Source: Bradyrhizobium sp. RP6
Lineage (GTDB): Bacteria; Pseudomonadota; Alphaproteobacteria; Rhizobiales; Xanthobacteraceae
Direction: 5' to 3'
DNA length: 64,000 bases
NCBI RefSeq assembly: GCF_003837805.1
Contig: NZ_RQIT01000002.1
Location: 62,001 to 126,000 of the forward strand
Positions 17,822-26,488 of this stretch are shown here, piece after piece. The notes below the pieces were generated by a model, which saw nothing but the letters and a program-made list of their open reading frames with translations, was not told the origin of the DNA and did not search any database. Position numbers and translations under genes: made by a program. Numbering within the stretch: the stretch's first letter is position 1; the number at the start of each line of letters is the position of its first letter.

Positions 17822-19212
17822 ATCCTGGCTCCGCTGGCAAAGATCTTTCCGGGATTCATCAGTCCATCAGGGTCAAGCGCGGTCTTGATCTGCCACATCA
17901 CGTCGACGGCTTCGCCGAGCTCGTCGGAAAGATAGCCGATCTTGCCGAGCCCGATGCCGTGCTCGCCGGTGCAGGTGCCGTCCATGGCGAGGGCGCGGGC
18001 GACCATGCGTGCCTGCAGCGCCTTGGCGCCTTCGGCCTCCTCCGGCTTTGCCGGGTCAATCAGGATCAGCATGTGGAAATTGCCGTCGCCGACATGGCCG
18101 ACGATCGGCGCGGTAAAGCCGTGCTCGTCAGCGTCGCGCCGCGTCTCGGTCAGGCATTCCGCCAGGCGGGAGATCGGCACGCAGACATCGGTGATCACCG
18201 CGCGTGCGCCGGGTCGCAGGCCGAGGCCGGCATAGAGCGTGTTGTCGCGGGCGTGCCAGAGCCGGCTGCGGTCCTCTGGAGCCTTTGCCCAGGCAAAGCC
18301 GTGGCCGCCATGATCGGCCGCGATCGCTTGCGCCGCCTCGGCCTGTTCGGCAACCGAGCTTTCAGAGCCGTGGAATTCGAAGAACAGGGTCGGCGCCTCG
18401 CGATAGCCGAGCTTGGCGTAGGTGTTGATGCCGCGCATCATGACGTCGTCGAGCAGCTCGATGCGGGCCACGGGGATCGCGGACTGGATCACGGAGATCG
18501 CGGTGTCCACCGCATCGTGCAGCGTGTCGAAGCTGCACACCGCGGCCGAGATCGCCTGCGGCACGGGGTGTACCTTCAGCGTGATCTCGGTGATGATCCC
18601 GAGTGTGCCTTCGGCGCCGACGAACATGCGGGTCAAATCATAGCCGGCCGCCGATTTGCGCGCGCGTCGCGCAGTGCGGATCACGCGGCCGTCGGCCAGC
18701 ACCACCTCGAGCGCCATGACATTGTCCTTCATGGTGCCGTAGCGCACCGCCATGGTGCCGGAGGCGCGCGTCGAGGTCATGCCGCCGATCGAAGCGTCGG
18801 CGCCGGGGTCGATTGGGAAGAACAGGCCGGTGTTGCGCAGCTCCGCATTGAGCTGCTTGCGGGTGATACCGGGTTGCACCACGGCATCCATGTCGCTGTC
18901 ATGCACGGCCAGTACTTTGTTCATCCGCGCGAAGTCGAAGCAGACGCCGCCCGCGACCGCGGCTGCATTGCCTTCGAGCGATGTGCCGGCGCCGAACGGC
19001 ACGATCGGCATGCCCGCGCTGGCGCAGAGCTTGACGATGTCCGCGACCTCCTGCGTGGTCTCGGGGAAGACGACGATATCGGGCGGCAGGCTCTGATAAT
19101 GCGACTCGCTCTGCCCATGCTGATTGAGCACGCCGCGCGCAACGCTCGCGCGCGCGCCAATCATGCCGGTGAGGCGCTCGGCCAATATGCCCGTGCTGAC
19201 CCGCGGTCCCAT
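17818..19212 (-). CDS. FAD-linked oxidase, GlcD / D-lactate dehydrogenase type
   Basis: Flavoprotein of 464 residues. The FAD-binding (PCMH-type) domain spans about residues 40-220 with PDIVVFPETTQEVADIVKLCASAGMPIVPFGAGTSLEG and MFVGAEGTLGIITEITLKVHP. The C-terminal FAD-linked oxidase domain includes VGHVGDGNFHMLILIDP and ends GEHGIGLGKIGYL...ALDPDGLMNPGKIF. These are the marks of glycolate oxidase GlcD and D-lactate/2-hydroxyglutarate dehydrogenases, which oxidise a 2-hydroxy acid. Related VAO-family enzymes act on phenols, so an aromatic substrate cannot be excluded. It lies between the ring-cleavage genes and the ABC transporter genes. Confidence 0.9.
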   Translation of the reverse strand: MGPRVSTGILAERLTGMIGARASVARGVLNQHGQSESHYQSLPPDIVVFPETTQEVADIVKLCASAGMPIVPFGAGTSLEGNAAAVAGGVCFDFARMNKVLAVHDSDMDAVVQPGITRKQLNAELRNTGLFFPIDPGADASIGGMTSTRASGTMAVRYGTMKDNVMALEVVLADGRVIRTARRARKSAAGYDLTRMFVGAEGTLGIITEITLKVHPVPQAISAAVCSFDTLHDAVDTAISVIQSAIPVARIELLDDVMMRGINTYAKLGYREAPTLFFEFHGSESSVAEQAEAAQAIAADHGGHGFAWAKAPEDRSRLWHARDNTLYAGLGLRPGARAVITDVCVPISRLAECLTETRRDADEHGFTAPIVGHVGDGNFHMLILIDPAKPEEAEGAKALQARMVARALAMDGTCTGEHGIGLGKIGYLSDELGEAVDVMWQIKTALDPDGLMNPGKIFASGARI

Positions 19213-19267
19213 CCTTAAGCTCCCGTCTGCTCCCTGCTGTCGGACTCTTGTTGGTCCGCAGCCCAGC

Positions 19268-20152
19268 CTAAGCGGCTCTCGCGTTGTTCGCGACCTGCTT
19301 TAGGCCGAAATCGTAGTTGAGATGAAAATACTCGTGCTCCACCATGCGACCATCCGGCGCACGGCCGGCGGGATGACGGACGAACTCCCGGATCAGGCTG
19401 TCCTTGACGCCGAACACCACGTCGCTGTCGAGATACTGGTCGCCGGCAACGAACACGTGTGTCACGAGCTGCTCGAAACCGGGCGCTGAGATCATGAAGT
19501 GCACATGGGCCGGGCGCCAGGGATGGCGGGCCTGCACCTCCAGCATCTCGCCGACCGGGTCGTCATGCGGAATGGGGTAGGCGGCAGGCTTGATCGACCA
19601 GAAATGGAAGCGGCCGTTGGCATCTGTATGGAAGCGGGCGCGCATGGCGAGATCGCCGATCTTGTCGAGCTGCTGCACGTCGTAATAGCCGTCATCGTCC
19701 GAATGCCAGACGTCGACCATGGCGCCCGCGAGCGGCTTTCCGTCCACGGTCGAGACCGAGCCGGTGACCAGCATGGGATCGCCTTCCATGGGACCGGAGA
19801 TATCCGCGCCGCTGTCTTTTTCCGGGGCCGCCTGAACGAAGAACGGGCCGAGCACCGTGGTCTCGGTGGCGCCCTCCGGCACCGGATGGTTGATGGCATC
19901 GACCAGCATGGAGACGCCAAGCGTGTCCGACAGCAGAATGAACTCCTGGCGCTTGTCGTTGCACATGTGCCCGGTGCGGGTCAGGAAGTCGATGCCGTAC
20001 TCCCACTCCTTCTGGGTCGGCCGCACCTCGCGGACGAAGGCGTGCAAGTGCCGCACCAGTGCTTCGCTCACCTGCTTGATGCGTGGATCGGTCGCGCCCG
20101 CGATTCGCTCCAGCACCGCGTCCGTGATCGTGCTCTCGTTGAAGTTACGCAT
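19268..20152 (-). CDS. Hydroxyquinol 1,2-dioxygenase-type intradiol ring-cleavage dioxygenase
   Basis: Protein of 294 residues with the helical N-terminal dimerisation domain of catechol/hydroxyquinol dioxygenases (about residues 20-100) followed by the beta-sandwich catalytic domain. Likely non-haem Fe(III) ligands are Tyr157 (in GYYDVQ), Tyr192 (in AYPIPHDDPVG), His216 and His218 (in RPAHVHF). The segment VLGPFFV and the neighbouring maleylacetate reductase point to hydroxyquinol (1,2,4-trihydroxybenzene) as the substrate, giving maleylacetate; catechol 1,2-dioxygenase activity is the main alternative. Cytoplasmic. It is followed by a 55-base gap before the FAD-linked oxidase gene. Confidence 0.9.
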   Translation of the reverse strand: MRNFNESTITDAVLERIAGATDPRIKQVSEALVRHLHAFVREVRPTQKEWEYGIDFLTRTGHMCNDKRQEFILLSDTLGVSMLVDAINHPVPEGATETTVLGPFFVQAAPEKDSGADISGPMEGDPMLVTGSVSTVDGKPLAGAMVDVWHSDDDGYYDVQQLDKIGDLAMRARFHTDANGRFHFWSIKPAAYPIPHDDPVGEMLEVQARHPWRPAHVHFMISAPGFEQLVTHVFVAGDQYLDSDVVFGVKDSLIREFVRHPAGRAPDGRMVEHEYFHLNYDFGLKQVANNARAA

Positions 20153-20166
20153 GTGTATCTCCGCGA

Positions 20167-21069
20167 TCAGAGTTTTGGTTCGCTGAGGCCGGACAGCCGC
20201 TCGAGATGCCTGACGGTCGCAATAAAGTCGGTGTCGCCGTCGCCCTGCGCGACCAGTGCGCCATAGGTCTCGCGCACTTGCGCCGCGAGCTGAAGCGGCA
20301 CGCCGACGGCATGGCCGGCGCCGAGGATGAGGTCTAGATCCTTGGCCATCTGCTTGCAGGAGAAGGTGGACTCGAAATCGCGGGTCCGCAGCGGCGCGGT
20401 TTTGTACTTCACCATCGGCGAGGCAATCGCGCTGTCGTCGAGCACCTTCAGGATGTCCTGCCAGGCGATGCCGCCCTTGCGCGCCAGCGCCAGGCTCTCC
20501 GCCATCATCGCCGCCGACACCGCGATCATCAGATTTACCGAGAGTTTTGCGTACCGCGCTTCCTCGGCGGGGCCGAGATAGGTCTGAGCACGGGTGAAGG
20601 CTCCGAACAGCGGCATGGCGCTTTCGAAGGCGTCCTTCGGTCCCGAGACGAAGCAGGTCAGCGCGCCCGTGTGCACGATGCTGGCATTGCCGGAGACCGG
20701 CGAACGGAGATAGGAAATGCCGCGCGCCTGCGCTGCGGCCGCAACTTCGGTCGAGGCCTCGACGCTTACGGTGCTGGTCTCGATGAGGACAGCACCTGGC
20801 GTCATCGCGGCGATGATGCCGGTCGGGCCGAGCAGCGCACCGCGCAGGGCAGCGTCGTCGGGCAGGGACGTGATGACCGCCGGCTTGCCGCTCACGGCGA
20901 CGACCGGCGAAGCGGCAACCGAAACGCCGAGTGCGCGTGCCTCGTCGAGCCGTGCGGCACTCTGATCGAAAGCGGTCACGGCATACCCGGCCTTGATAAC
21001 GAGCGCCGACATCGGCAGACCCATCTTGCCGATCCCGATGAAAGCAACATTCCTGGAAACGTCAGTCAT
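20167..21069 (-). CDS. NAD(P)-dependent beta-hydroxyacid dehydrogenase (3-hydroxyisobutyrate dehydrogenase family)
   Basis: Protein of 300 residues. The N-terminal Rossmann domain begins VAFIGIGKMGLPMSALVIKAGY; the substrate-binding segment is SPVSGNASIVHTGALTCFVSG, and the catalytic Lys lies in YAKLSVNLMI, within the family GxxxKxxxN-like helix. Family members oxidise 3-hydroxyisobutyrate, tartronate semialdehyde or similar beta-hydroxyacids, or reduce imines and succinic semialdehyde. Here the substrate is unknown; it is 14 bases upstream of the dioxygenase gene and 21 bases after the amidohydrolase gene, so it is part of the same operon. Confidence 0.9.
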   Translation of the reverse strand: MTDVSRNVAFIGIGKMGLPMSALVIKAGYAVTAFDQSAARLDEARALGVSVAASPVVAVSGKPAVITSLPDDAALRGALLGPTGIIAAMTPGAVLIETSTVSVEASTEVAAAAQARGISYLRSPVSGNASIVHTGALTCFVSGPKDAFESAMPLFGAFTRAQTYLGPAEEARYAKLSVNLMIAVSAAMMAESLALARKGGIAWQDILKVLDDSAIASPMVKYKTAPLRTRDFESTFSCKQMAKDLDLILGAGHAVGVPLQLAAQVRETYGALVAQGDGDTDFIATVRHLERLSGLSEPKL

Positions 21070-21090
21070 CGTTCTTGTCCATTGGCGCCG

Positions 21091-22464
21091 TCAGGCAGCG
21101 CGTCCCTGTCGTTCGATGTCTCGCACCAGCCGCCGGCCGGATTGCGCCAGCAGCTCCTTCTTCGTCTCCAGCCCCTCGGCCAGCAACCGGCTGTTCCGTT
21201 TCTTCCAGGCGCCGCCGATCATCACGGCCTCGATGTTGGCGAGGCTCGCCTGCATCACGACGGTGGCGACGGGGTCATGCGCCGGGACAAGATTGAGATC
21301 GGAGGCGTTGATGATGACGAGGTCGGCGAGCTTGCCCGGCGTCAGCGAGCCGATCTGCCTCTCGCGGCCGAGCATGCGGGCACCTTCCGTCGTGATCCAG
21401 CGCAACGCCTCGCGTACGGGAATCGTGGTCGTCGCCGGAATGGCGCCGCTGGTCTTGCGCGACTCCGCATTGTCGAGCGCCCGCTGCATCGAGAGCGCGA
21501 CGCGGGCGGCGGAGAACAGATCGCCCGCCAGCACGGATTCGAGATCGACGCCGACAGTCGGTCGCACGCCGCGCTTGAGGAGACGTCCGGTGATCGGAAA
21601 GCCATGGCCCTGGATCATCTCGTTCTCAGGCGTCACCGAGAAGGACACGCCGAGATCGACCATCCGGTCAAGGAGATCGTCAGGCAGATCGTTGCCATGG
21701 ACGACGTTGACGCCCACGCCGACGAGGCCGGCCTCGATCAGCTTCTCCCAAGCGCCGGGCGTCTTGGCCGGACCGCCGCCCTGATGCATCGATGCGATCA
21801 GATCGAGCTCTCGCGCCAGGCGGAAATCGTGCATGGCGACGTCGAGCGTCGAGTAATGCGGGCCGAGAATGGCGAGCCCGAGCGTGACGAGGCCGTCGCG
21901 GTCGGCGAGGGGACCTGCGAGCAGCCGCTCGACCTCGCGGCGCGGATGCGGCACTTCCGAGAAATGCGGCTCACCCGGCTTCGGCTCGGGCTTCGGCGAG
22001 CCGTGGAAGAACGCGGCGCGAATGCCGCTCTCGATCAGGCCGCGCACCGCGGCGTCGGTGTGGTCGGGCGTCGGATTGTTATGGCACCAGTCCACCAGCG
22101 TGGTGACGCCGTGATTGATCTGGTTCAGCGCGCCGACCAGCGTCGCGATATGGATGTCTTCCGGCCGGAACACGGTCGCGAGCCCGGCATGCATGCGGCG
22201 GAAATATTCGAGCAGCGTCCAGTTCGCGGCATAGCCGCGCAGGCCCGTCTGCCAGGTGTGCATGTGCGCGTTGATCAGGCCGGGGATGAGGATGCGCCCG
22301 GCGCCGTCGACAGTTTCGGTCTCGGCGGCACCGCTGCCGAGCTCGATCGATGGGCGCACGTCGACGATCCGGCTGCCTTCGACCAGCACATCGCCGCTCG
22401 AAAGATCGCCGACCGCGTCATCCATGCTGATGACGGTGGCTGATTTGATCAGTGTGCGCCGCAT
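21091..22464 (-). CDS. Amidohydrolase family metal-dependent hydrolase/deaminase (AtzB/TrzN/cytosine deaminase-like)
   Basis: Protein of 457 residues. After a small beta-sandwich N-terminus it enters the TIM barrel at ILIPGLINAHMHT, giving the metal-binding pair His67 and His69. Further likely ligands are a His in IASMHQGG, a His in NVVHGND, and the Asp in GVDLES. The family deaminates or dechlorinates N-heterocycles and aromatic amines. Its presence among hydroxyquinol-cleaving genes suggests that the growth substrate carries an amino or halogen group; this is inference. Four bases separate it from the maleylacetate reductase gene. Confidence 0.88.
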   Translation of the reverse strand: MRRTLIKSATVISMDDAVGDLSSGDVLVEGSRIVDVRPSIELGSGAAETETVDGAGRILIPGLINAHMHTWQTGLRGYAANWTLLEYFRRMHAGLATVFRPEDIHIATLVGALNQINHGVTTLVDWCHNNPTPDHTDAAVRGLIESGIRAAFFHGSPKPEPKPGEPHFSEVPHPRREVERLLAGPLADRDGLVTLGLAILGPHYSTLDVAMHDFRLARELDLIASMHQGGGPAKTPGAWEKLIEAGLVGVGVNVVHGNDLPDDLLDRMVDLGVSFSVTPENEMIQGHGFPITGRLLKRGVRPTVGVDLESVLAGDLFSAARVALSMQRALDNAESRKTSGAIPATTTIPVREALRWITTEGARMLGRERQIGSLTPGKLADLVIINASDLNLVPAHDPVATVVMQASLANIEAVMIGGAWKKRNSRLLAEGLETKKELLAQSGRRLVRDIERQGRAA

Positions 22465-22468
22465 CGCT

Positions 22469-23548
22469 TCAAGCCGCAGCTTTGATGGCGCCCGGCGGCT
22501 CGCCGGCCCAGGCGCGTGTAATCAGGTCACGGATGGCGTTTCGCTCGAGCGGTCGCGGATTCCAGTAGGCATTGGTGACGGCGAGGTCGGCCGCCTCGTC
22601 GATGCCGCTTTCGGGCATGCCGATATCGCGCAGCGCGACCCTCGCACCCAGCCGCTTCGCGAGTTCGAAAAGCCCCTGCGATGCATCGGCAGCGCCGATC
22701 GCGCGCGAAATGCGCGTCATCGCGTCGGGCACCGCCGGTGCGTTGTAGGCCAGCGCATGCGGCAGCACGATGGTGTGGGTTTCGGCGTGCGGCAGATCGA
22801 AGGTGCCGCCGAGCGTGTGGCAGAGCTTGTGATGCAACGCCATGCCGACGGTGCCGAGGCACACGCCGCACAGCCATGCGCCATAGAGCGCCTCGGTGCG
22901 GGCCTCGCGGTCGTCGCTTCTGGTGGCAATCGCGGGCAGGGCGCGGGCCAGCGCGCGGATGCCTTCTTCCGCCATCAGCGAGGTCACGGGATTGGCGTCG
23001 CGCGCGTAGAGCGCTTCCACCGCATGGGCGATGGCGTTGATGCCCGATGTCGCAGCCAAGCTCGCCGGCAGCGTCAGCGTCAGATCGACATCGTAGATCA
23101 CAGTCTCCGGCAGGATCGCCGCATCGCGCACCGTGGTCTTCAGGCCGTTCACGGTCTGGCCGACGATCGGCGTCATCTCGGAGCCGGCATAGGTGGTCGG
23201 GATGCAGAGCTGGTTGACGCCGGTGCGCAAGGCCAGCGCCTTGCCGAGGCCCGTGGTCGATCCGCCGCCGAGCGAGACGACGCAATCCGCCTCGCACGCC
23301 TTCAGCGCGGCGAGCGCCCGTTCCGTGACCTCGACCGGCGTGTGCATGGTCGCGCCGGAAAACAGGCCGGCATAGAGCGGGCCGAGCGCGGCGCCCAAGC
23401 TCTTGCCTTGCGCCTCCTGCTGCGGCGTCGTCAGCACCAGCGCGCGTTTGCCGCCGAACCGCTCGACCTCAACCTTGGCGGAAGCCAGCGTTCCGCTGCC
23501 GAACACGACGCGGCAGGGCAGGTTTTCAAAGGTGAACGAACCGATCAT
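22469..23548 (-). CDS. Maleylacetate reductase (iron-containing alcohol dehydrogenase fold)
   Basis: Protein of 359 residues in the Fe-ADH superfamily. It has the nucleotide-binding CVVSLGGGSTTGLGKALAL, the LCIPTTYAGSEMTPIVG block, and the maleylacetate reductase-type stretch GTVGMALHHKLCHTLGGTFDLPHAETHTIVLPH, which contains metal-site-like histidines. It would reduce maleylacetate, the product of hydroxyquinol cleavage, to 3-oxoadipate with NAD(P)H. The ATG at 23548 overlaps the stop of the Dabb gene; the frame continues open upstream for 870 bases, but that part is an antisense shadow of the Dabb and LysR genes. Confidence 0.92.
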   Translation of the reverse strand: MIGSFTFENLPCRVVFGSGTLASAKVEVERFGGKRALVLTTPQQEAQGKSLGAALGPLYAGLFSGATMHTPVEVTERALAALKACEADCVVSLGGGSTTGLGKALALRTGVNQLCIPTTYAGSEMTPIVGQTVNGLKTTVRDAAILPETVIYDVDLTLTLPASLAATSGINAIAHAVEALYARDANPVTSLMAEEGIRALARALPAIATRSDDREARTEALYGAWLCGVCLGTVGMALHHKLCHTLGGTFDLPHAETHTIVLPHALAYNAPAVPDAMTRISRAIGAADASQGLFELAKRLGARVALRDIGMPESGIDEAADLAVTNAYWNPRPLERNAIRDLITRAWAGEPPGAIKAAA

Positions 23549-23868
23549 GCGCCGGTCTCTTTGATGGGATAATCGACTTGGAAGCGTCCGATCCGCAAGT
23601 CGCCCAACGCCTCGCGCACGCGCAGATGTTCCGGATGGTTGGCATAGGCGGCAAGCGCCGCCTGATCCGTGAATTCGGAAAGCAGAACCACGTCGCAGGC
23701 GTAGTCGACAGCGCTGACGTCCATGCCGACTTCGATATGGGTGAGGCCGTCGATCCGGCCCTTGAGGCCCTCGAACAGGGTCTTGACCTTGAGCCGGGCG
23801 GCCGAGCGCTCCGCGGGCGTCTCCCCGCGCAGTCGCCACATCACGATGTGCCTGATCGGGCCTGACAT
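23545..23868 (-). CDS. Dabb (stress-responsive alpha/beta barrel) domain protein, first gene of the catabolic operon
   Basis: Protein of 107 residues. It starts MSGPIRHIVMWRL, the Dabb signature (IxHxVxWRL), and ends HPEHLRVREALGDLRIGRFQVDYP, the usual second signature. Dabb domains are small dimeric ferredoxin-like folds; some are cyclases or monooxygenases acting on phenolic compounds, others have no known activity. As the promoter-proximal gene of the hydroxyquinol operon it may act on a phenolic intermediate. Its stop overlaps the maleylacetate reductase start (ATGA). Confidence 0.88.
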   Translation of the reverse strand: MSGPIRHIVMWRLRGETPAERSAARLKVKTLFEGLKGRIDGLTHIEVGMDVSAVDYACDVVLLSEFTDQAALAAYANHPEHLRVREALGDLRIGRFQVDYPIKETGA

Positions 23869-23932
23869 TTCCTGATTTCCTCGCCTGCAATCTGCTTTGT
23901 TGCCGCCATTTTGCCTTGCAGAAATCGGAAAT
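23867..23932. promoter_or_regulatory. Divergent control region with inverted repeat, probable LysR operator
   Basis: The 106-base gap between the divergent catabolic operon and lysR-type gene is AT-richer than its surroundings. ATTTCCTGATTTC (from 23867) and GAAATCGGAAAT (23921-23932) are complementary apart from one extra base, and are separated by about 41 bases. LysR regulators commonly bind such a pair of sites between their own gene and the divergent target. No confident -35/-10 pair was assigned. Confidence 0.45.
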
Positions 23933-23974
23933 AAAGGTCAAAATTTGTAAGTCTCTTTTCCTTATTTCGCAAAA

Positions 23975-24898
23975 ATGGACCGGCTGCTTCAACTCGAGGT
24001 CTTCTCCAAAACCGCTGAGCTCGGCAGCCTTTCCAAAGCTGCCGAAATCCTGCGGATGTCGAACGCGGCCGCGAGCCGTCATCTCAGTGCGCTCGAGGAG
24101 CGGCTTGCGGTGCGGCTGATCGAGCGCAATACGCGCCGGCAATGGCTGACCGAAGCGGGACAGGAACTGCTGCAGCGGTGCAGCACGCTCCTGAACGAGC
24201 TGGCCGAGGCCGAGGACGCGGTTTCCGACCGTGCGCTGTCGCCGAAGGGCATGCTGCGCGTGACGTCTTCGCTGTCCTTCGCGATGATCTATCTCGCGCC
24301 GATGCTGCCTGCCTTCCGCGCGCTCTATCCTGATCTCAGCGTGCAGATCATCAGCGCAAACCGCTATCTGGACTTCATCGAGGCCGGCATCGACGTCGCG
24401 ATCCGCACGCGCGAGCACGAGCCGGATTCAAACATCGTCGTCCGCCGCATCGGTCAGATGCACCGCGTGCTGGCGGCGTCGCCGGCCTATCTGGAGAAGC
24501 ATGGCCGGCCGGAGCATCCGGCCGATCTCGCCCGCCACAACATGCTGATCTACAATCTCGCCAACGATCCCTATTCGCTGCGGCTCAGCCAGGGCAGCAC
24601 GACGCAGACCATTCGGATCGCGCCGACGCTCGACAGCAATGACGGCCAGATCATCTGTGGTGCGGCGCGCGCGGGGCTCGGCATCCTGATCCAGCCGCTC
24701 TACATCGTGCAGAGCGATATCGCGGCCGGCCGGCTGGTGCCGGTCCTGAGGGACTGGCAGCTGCCGTTGCTCACCATGAACATCGCCTATCAAAACCGCG
24801 TCAGGCTGCCGGCCAAGATCAGGGTCTTCTCGGACTTCCTGGTCAGCCACATCCGCGAGCATTCGGAGCCGGGGATCTGGATCGACGCGGCCAAGTGA
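23975..24898 (+). CDS. LysR family transcriptional regulator
   Basis: Protein of 307 residues. The N-terminal winged helix-turn-helix (about residues 1-60) reads LLQLEVFSKTAELGSLSKAAEILRMSNAAASRHLSALEE, and the rest is the LysR substrate-binding domain with PKGMLRVTSSLSFAMIYLAPMLPAF and VAIRTREHEPDSNIVVRR. It is divergent from the hydroxyquinol operon and 13 bases upstream of a sugar kinase gene, so it may control both directions. LysR proteins of catabolic clusters usually respond to a pathway intermediate. Confidence 0.93.
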   Translation: MDRLLQLEVFSKTAELGSLSKAAEILRMSNAAASRHLSALEERLAVRLIERNTRRQWLTEAGQELLQRCSTLLNELAEAEDAVSDRALSPKGMLRVTSSLSFAMIYLAPMLPAFRALYPDLSVQIISANRYLDFIEAGIDVAIRTREHEPDSNIVVRRIGQMHRVLAASPAYLEKHGRPEHPADLARHNMLIYNLANDPYSLRLSQGSTTQTIRIAPTLDSNDGQIICGAARAGLGILIQPLYIVQSDIAAGRLVPVLRDWQLPLLTMNIAYQNRVRLPAKIRVFSDFLVSHIREHSEPGIWIDAAK

Positions 24899-24911
24899 GC
24901 GGGAAGCATCC

Positions 24912-26357
24912 ATGTATCTCGGCATCGATCTCGGCACCTCGGCAGTCAAGACCGTTCTCGTCGACGATGCCCAGCGGGTGATTGCAAGCGAGAGCCGGCC
25001 GCTCGCGACCGCCTCGCCACAACCGGGCTATTACGAGCAGGACCCCGCGGAATGGATCGATGCGGCCTTCGCCACGCTGGATGCTCTGAAGGCCTCGCAT
25101 GCCAGCGCGCTGGCGGCGGTCAATGGGATCGGGCTGTCCGGCCAAATGCATGGCGCGATACTGCTCGACGCGAGTTCGAGGCCGCTGCGGCCCTGCATCC
25201 TCTGGAACGACGGACGCTCCGCCGCCGAGTGTCGTATCCTGGAGCAACGCTGGCCCGCCTTGCGTGCGACGACGGGCAACAAGGCGATGCCGGGATTCAC
25301 CGCGCCGAAGCTGCTCTGGGTCGCGACGCACGAGCCGGATATCTTTGCGGCGACCAGACTCGTTCTGCTTCCAAAGGCCTATCTGCGCCTGGTGCTGAGC
25401 GGCGAGACCGTCGAAGACGTCTCGGATGCGTCGGGATCGCTATGGCTCGACGTCGCGCGCCGGGATTGGTCGGACGCAAGCCTGGCCGCGACCGGACTGT
25501 CGCGCGAGCACATGCCGCGCCTGGTTGAAGGATGTGTGCCCGCGGCGAGGCTGCGCGGTGAGCTCGCGCGGCGCTGGGGTATGACTGGACAGCCCGTGAT
25601 CGCGGGCGGCGCCGGCGACAATCCGGCTGGTGCCATCGGCATCGGCGCGATACGACCGGGAACCGCGTTCGTATCGCTGGGAACCTCGGGTGCCCTTCTG
25701 GCGCCCAGTGACAGGATTGCCGCCAATCCCGATCGCGTCGTGCACACGTTCTGCCATGCCATTCCCGGCATGTGGATTCAGGCCGGCGCGATCCTCTCGG
25801 CCGCCTCCTGCGTCGCCTGGGCCGCGCGCTTGTTCGGCGTCACCGAGGCCGAGCTGCTGGCGCCGCTTGGAGCGCGCCCGCGGGCGCCGTCGCCGGTGAG
25901 CTTCCTGCCTTATCTCGCAGGCGAGCGGACGCCGCACGACGATCCCGCGGTGCGTGGCATGCTGGATGGCCTGAGCCACGACACCGACCGCGGGGCGATC
26001 GTGCAGGCGGTGCTCGAAGGCGTTGCCTTCGCGCTCGCTGATTGTCGCGACGCGCTCGCGGATGCCGGCATCGCGATTGCGGAAGCCGATGTCATTGGCG
26101 GTGGTTCACGGTCCCGGTTCTGGCTCTCGGTGCTGGCGAACGTGCTGAATGTTCCGGTTCATCGCTTTGCCGGCGGTGAGACCGGCGCGGCGTTCGGTGC
26201 GGCGAGATTGGGGCGGCTTACTGTCACGGGTGAGGCAATCGGCGCCGTGTGCACGCGTCCGCAGCGCATCGAAACGTTCGAGCCCAACGCTGCACTGGTC
26301 GCTGCCTACGCCGAACGGCTTCCCGCCTGGCGCGAACTGTATCGGCCGCGCCACTAG
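24912..26357 (+). CDS. xylB: Xylulokinase-type sugar kinase (FGGY family)
   Basis: Protein of 481 residues, normal length for XylB. The N-terminal phosphate-binding loop is [19 protein letters not shown]; next come [13 protein letters not shown] with the catalytic region, [43 protein letters not shown], and the C-terminal adenosine motif [18 protein letters not shown]. The GQMHG and WNDGR motifs favour xylulokinase over glycerol or gluconate kinases, but other ketoses or polyols are possible. It phosphorylates its substrate in the cytoplasm and precedes a ribose-type ABC importer, suggesting a pentose or pentitol uptake-and-phosphorylation unit. Confidence 0.88.
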   Translation: MYLGIDLGTSAVKTVLVDDAQRVIASESRPLATASPQPGYYEQDPAEWIDAAFATLDALKASHASALAAVNGIGLSGQMHGAILLDASSRPLRPCILWNDGRSAAECRILEQRWPALRATTGNKAMPGFTAPKLLWVATHEPDIFAATRLVLLPKAYLRLVLSGETVEDVSDASGSLWLDVARRDWSDASLAATGLSREHMPRLVEGCVPAARLRGELARRWGMTGQPVIAGGAGDNPAGAIGIGAIRPGTAFVSLGTSGALLAPSDRIAANPDRVVHTFCHAIPGMWIQAGAILSAASCVAWAARLFGVTEAELLAPLGARPRAPSPVSFLPYLAGERTPHDDPAVRGMLDGLSHDTDRGAIVQAVLEGVAFALADCRDALADAGIAIAEADVIGGGSRSRFWLSVLANVLNVPVHRFAGGETGAAFGAARLGRLTVTGEAIGAVCTRPQRIETFEPNAALVAAYAERLPAWRELYRPRH

Positions 26358-26379
26358 CTGGCCTCATCTGGTTTGCATA

Positions 26380-26438
26380 CTTCGGTATACTCGCCTTCGG
26401 TATTGCCCTGCGTCACTCGCTTTTGTTTAATGATCAAA
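26380..26438 (+). promoter_or_regulatory. Candidate operators before the second sugar ABC operon
   Basis: The 131-base gap between xylB and the ATPase gene contains two copies of CTTCGGTAT (26380-26388 and 26395-26403), in phase at 15 bases. It also contains an imperfect palindrome TTTGTTTAATGATCAAA (26422-26438; 6 of 8 arm positions match). The local base composition is clearly lower in GC than the coding DNA. These are likely binding sites for a regulator of the importer; the regulator is not identified. Confidence 0.4.
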
Positions 26439-26488
26439 CCGCGCTAACGAGACGCGGGTGGGAAACGCATTGTGCGCCGGGAGGCACG

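Noticed and set aside
23549..24418. Upstream extension of the maleylacetate reductase frame
   Set aside because: The extension runs antisense to the LysR gene and overlaps the Dabb gene; the enzyme begins normally at 23548 with a coupled ATGA start.
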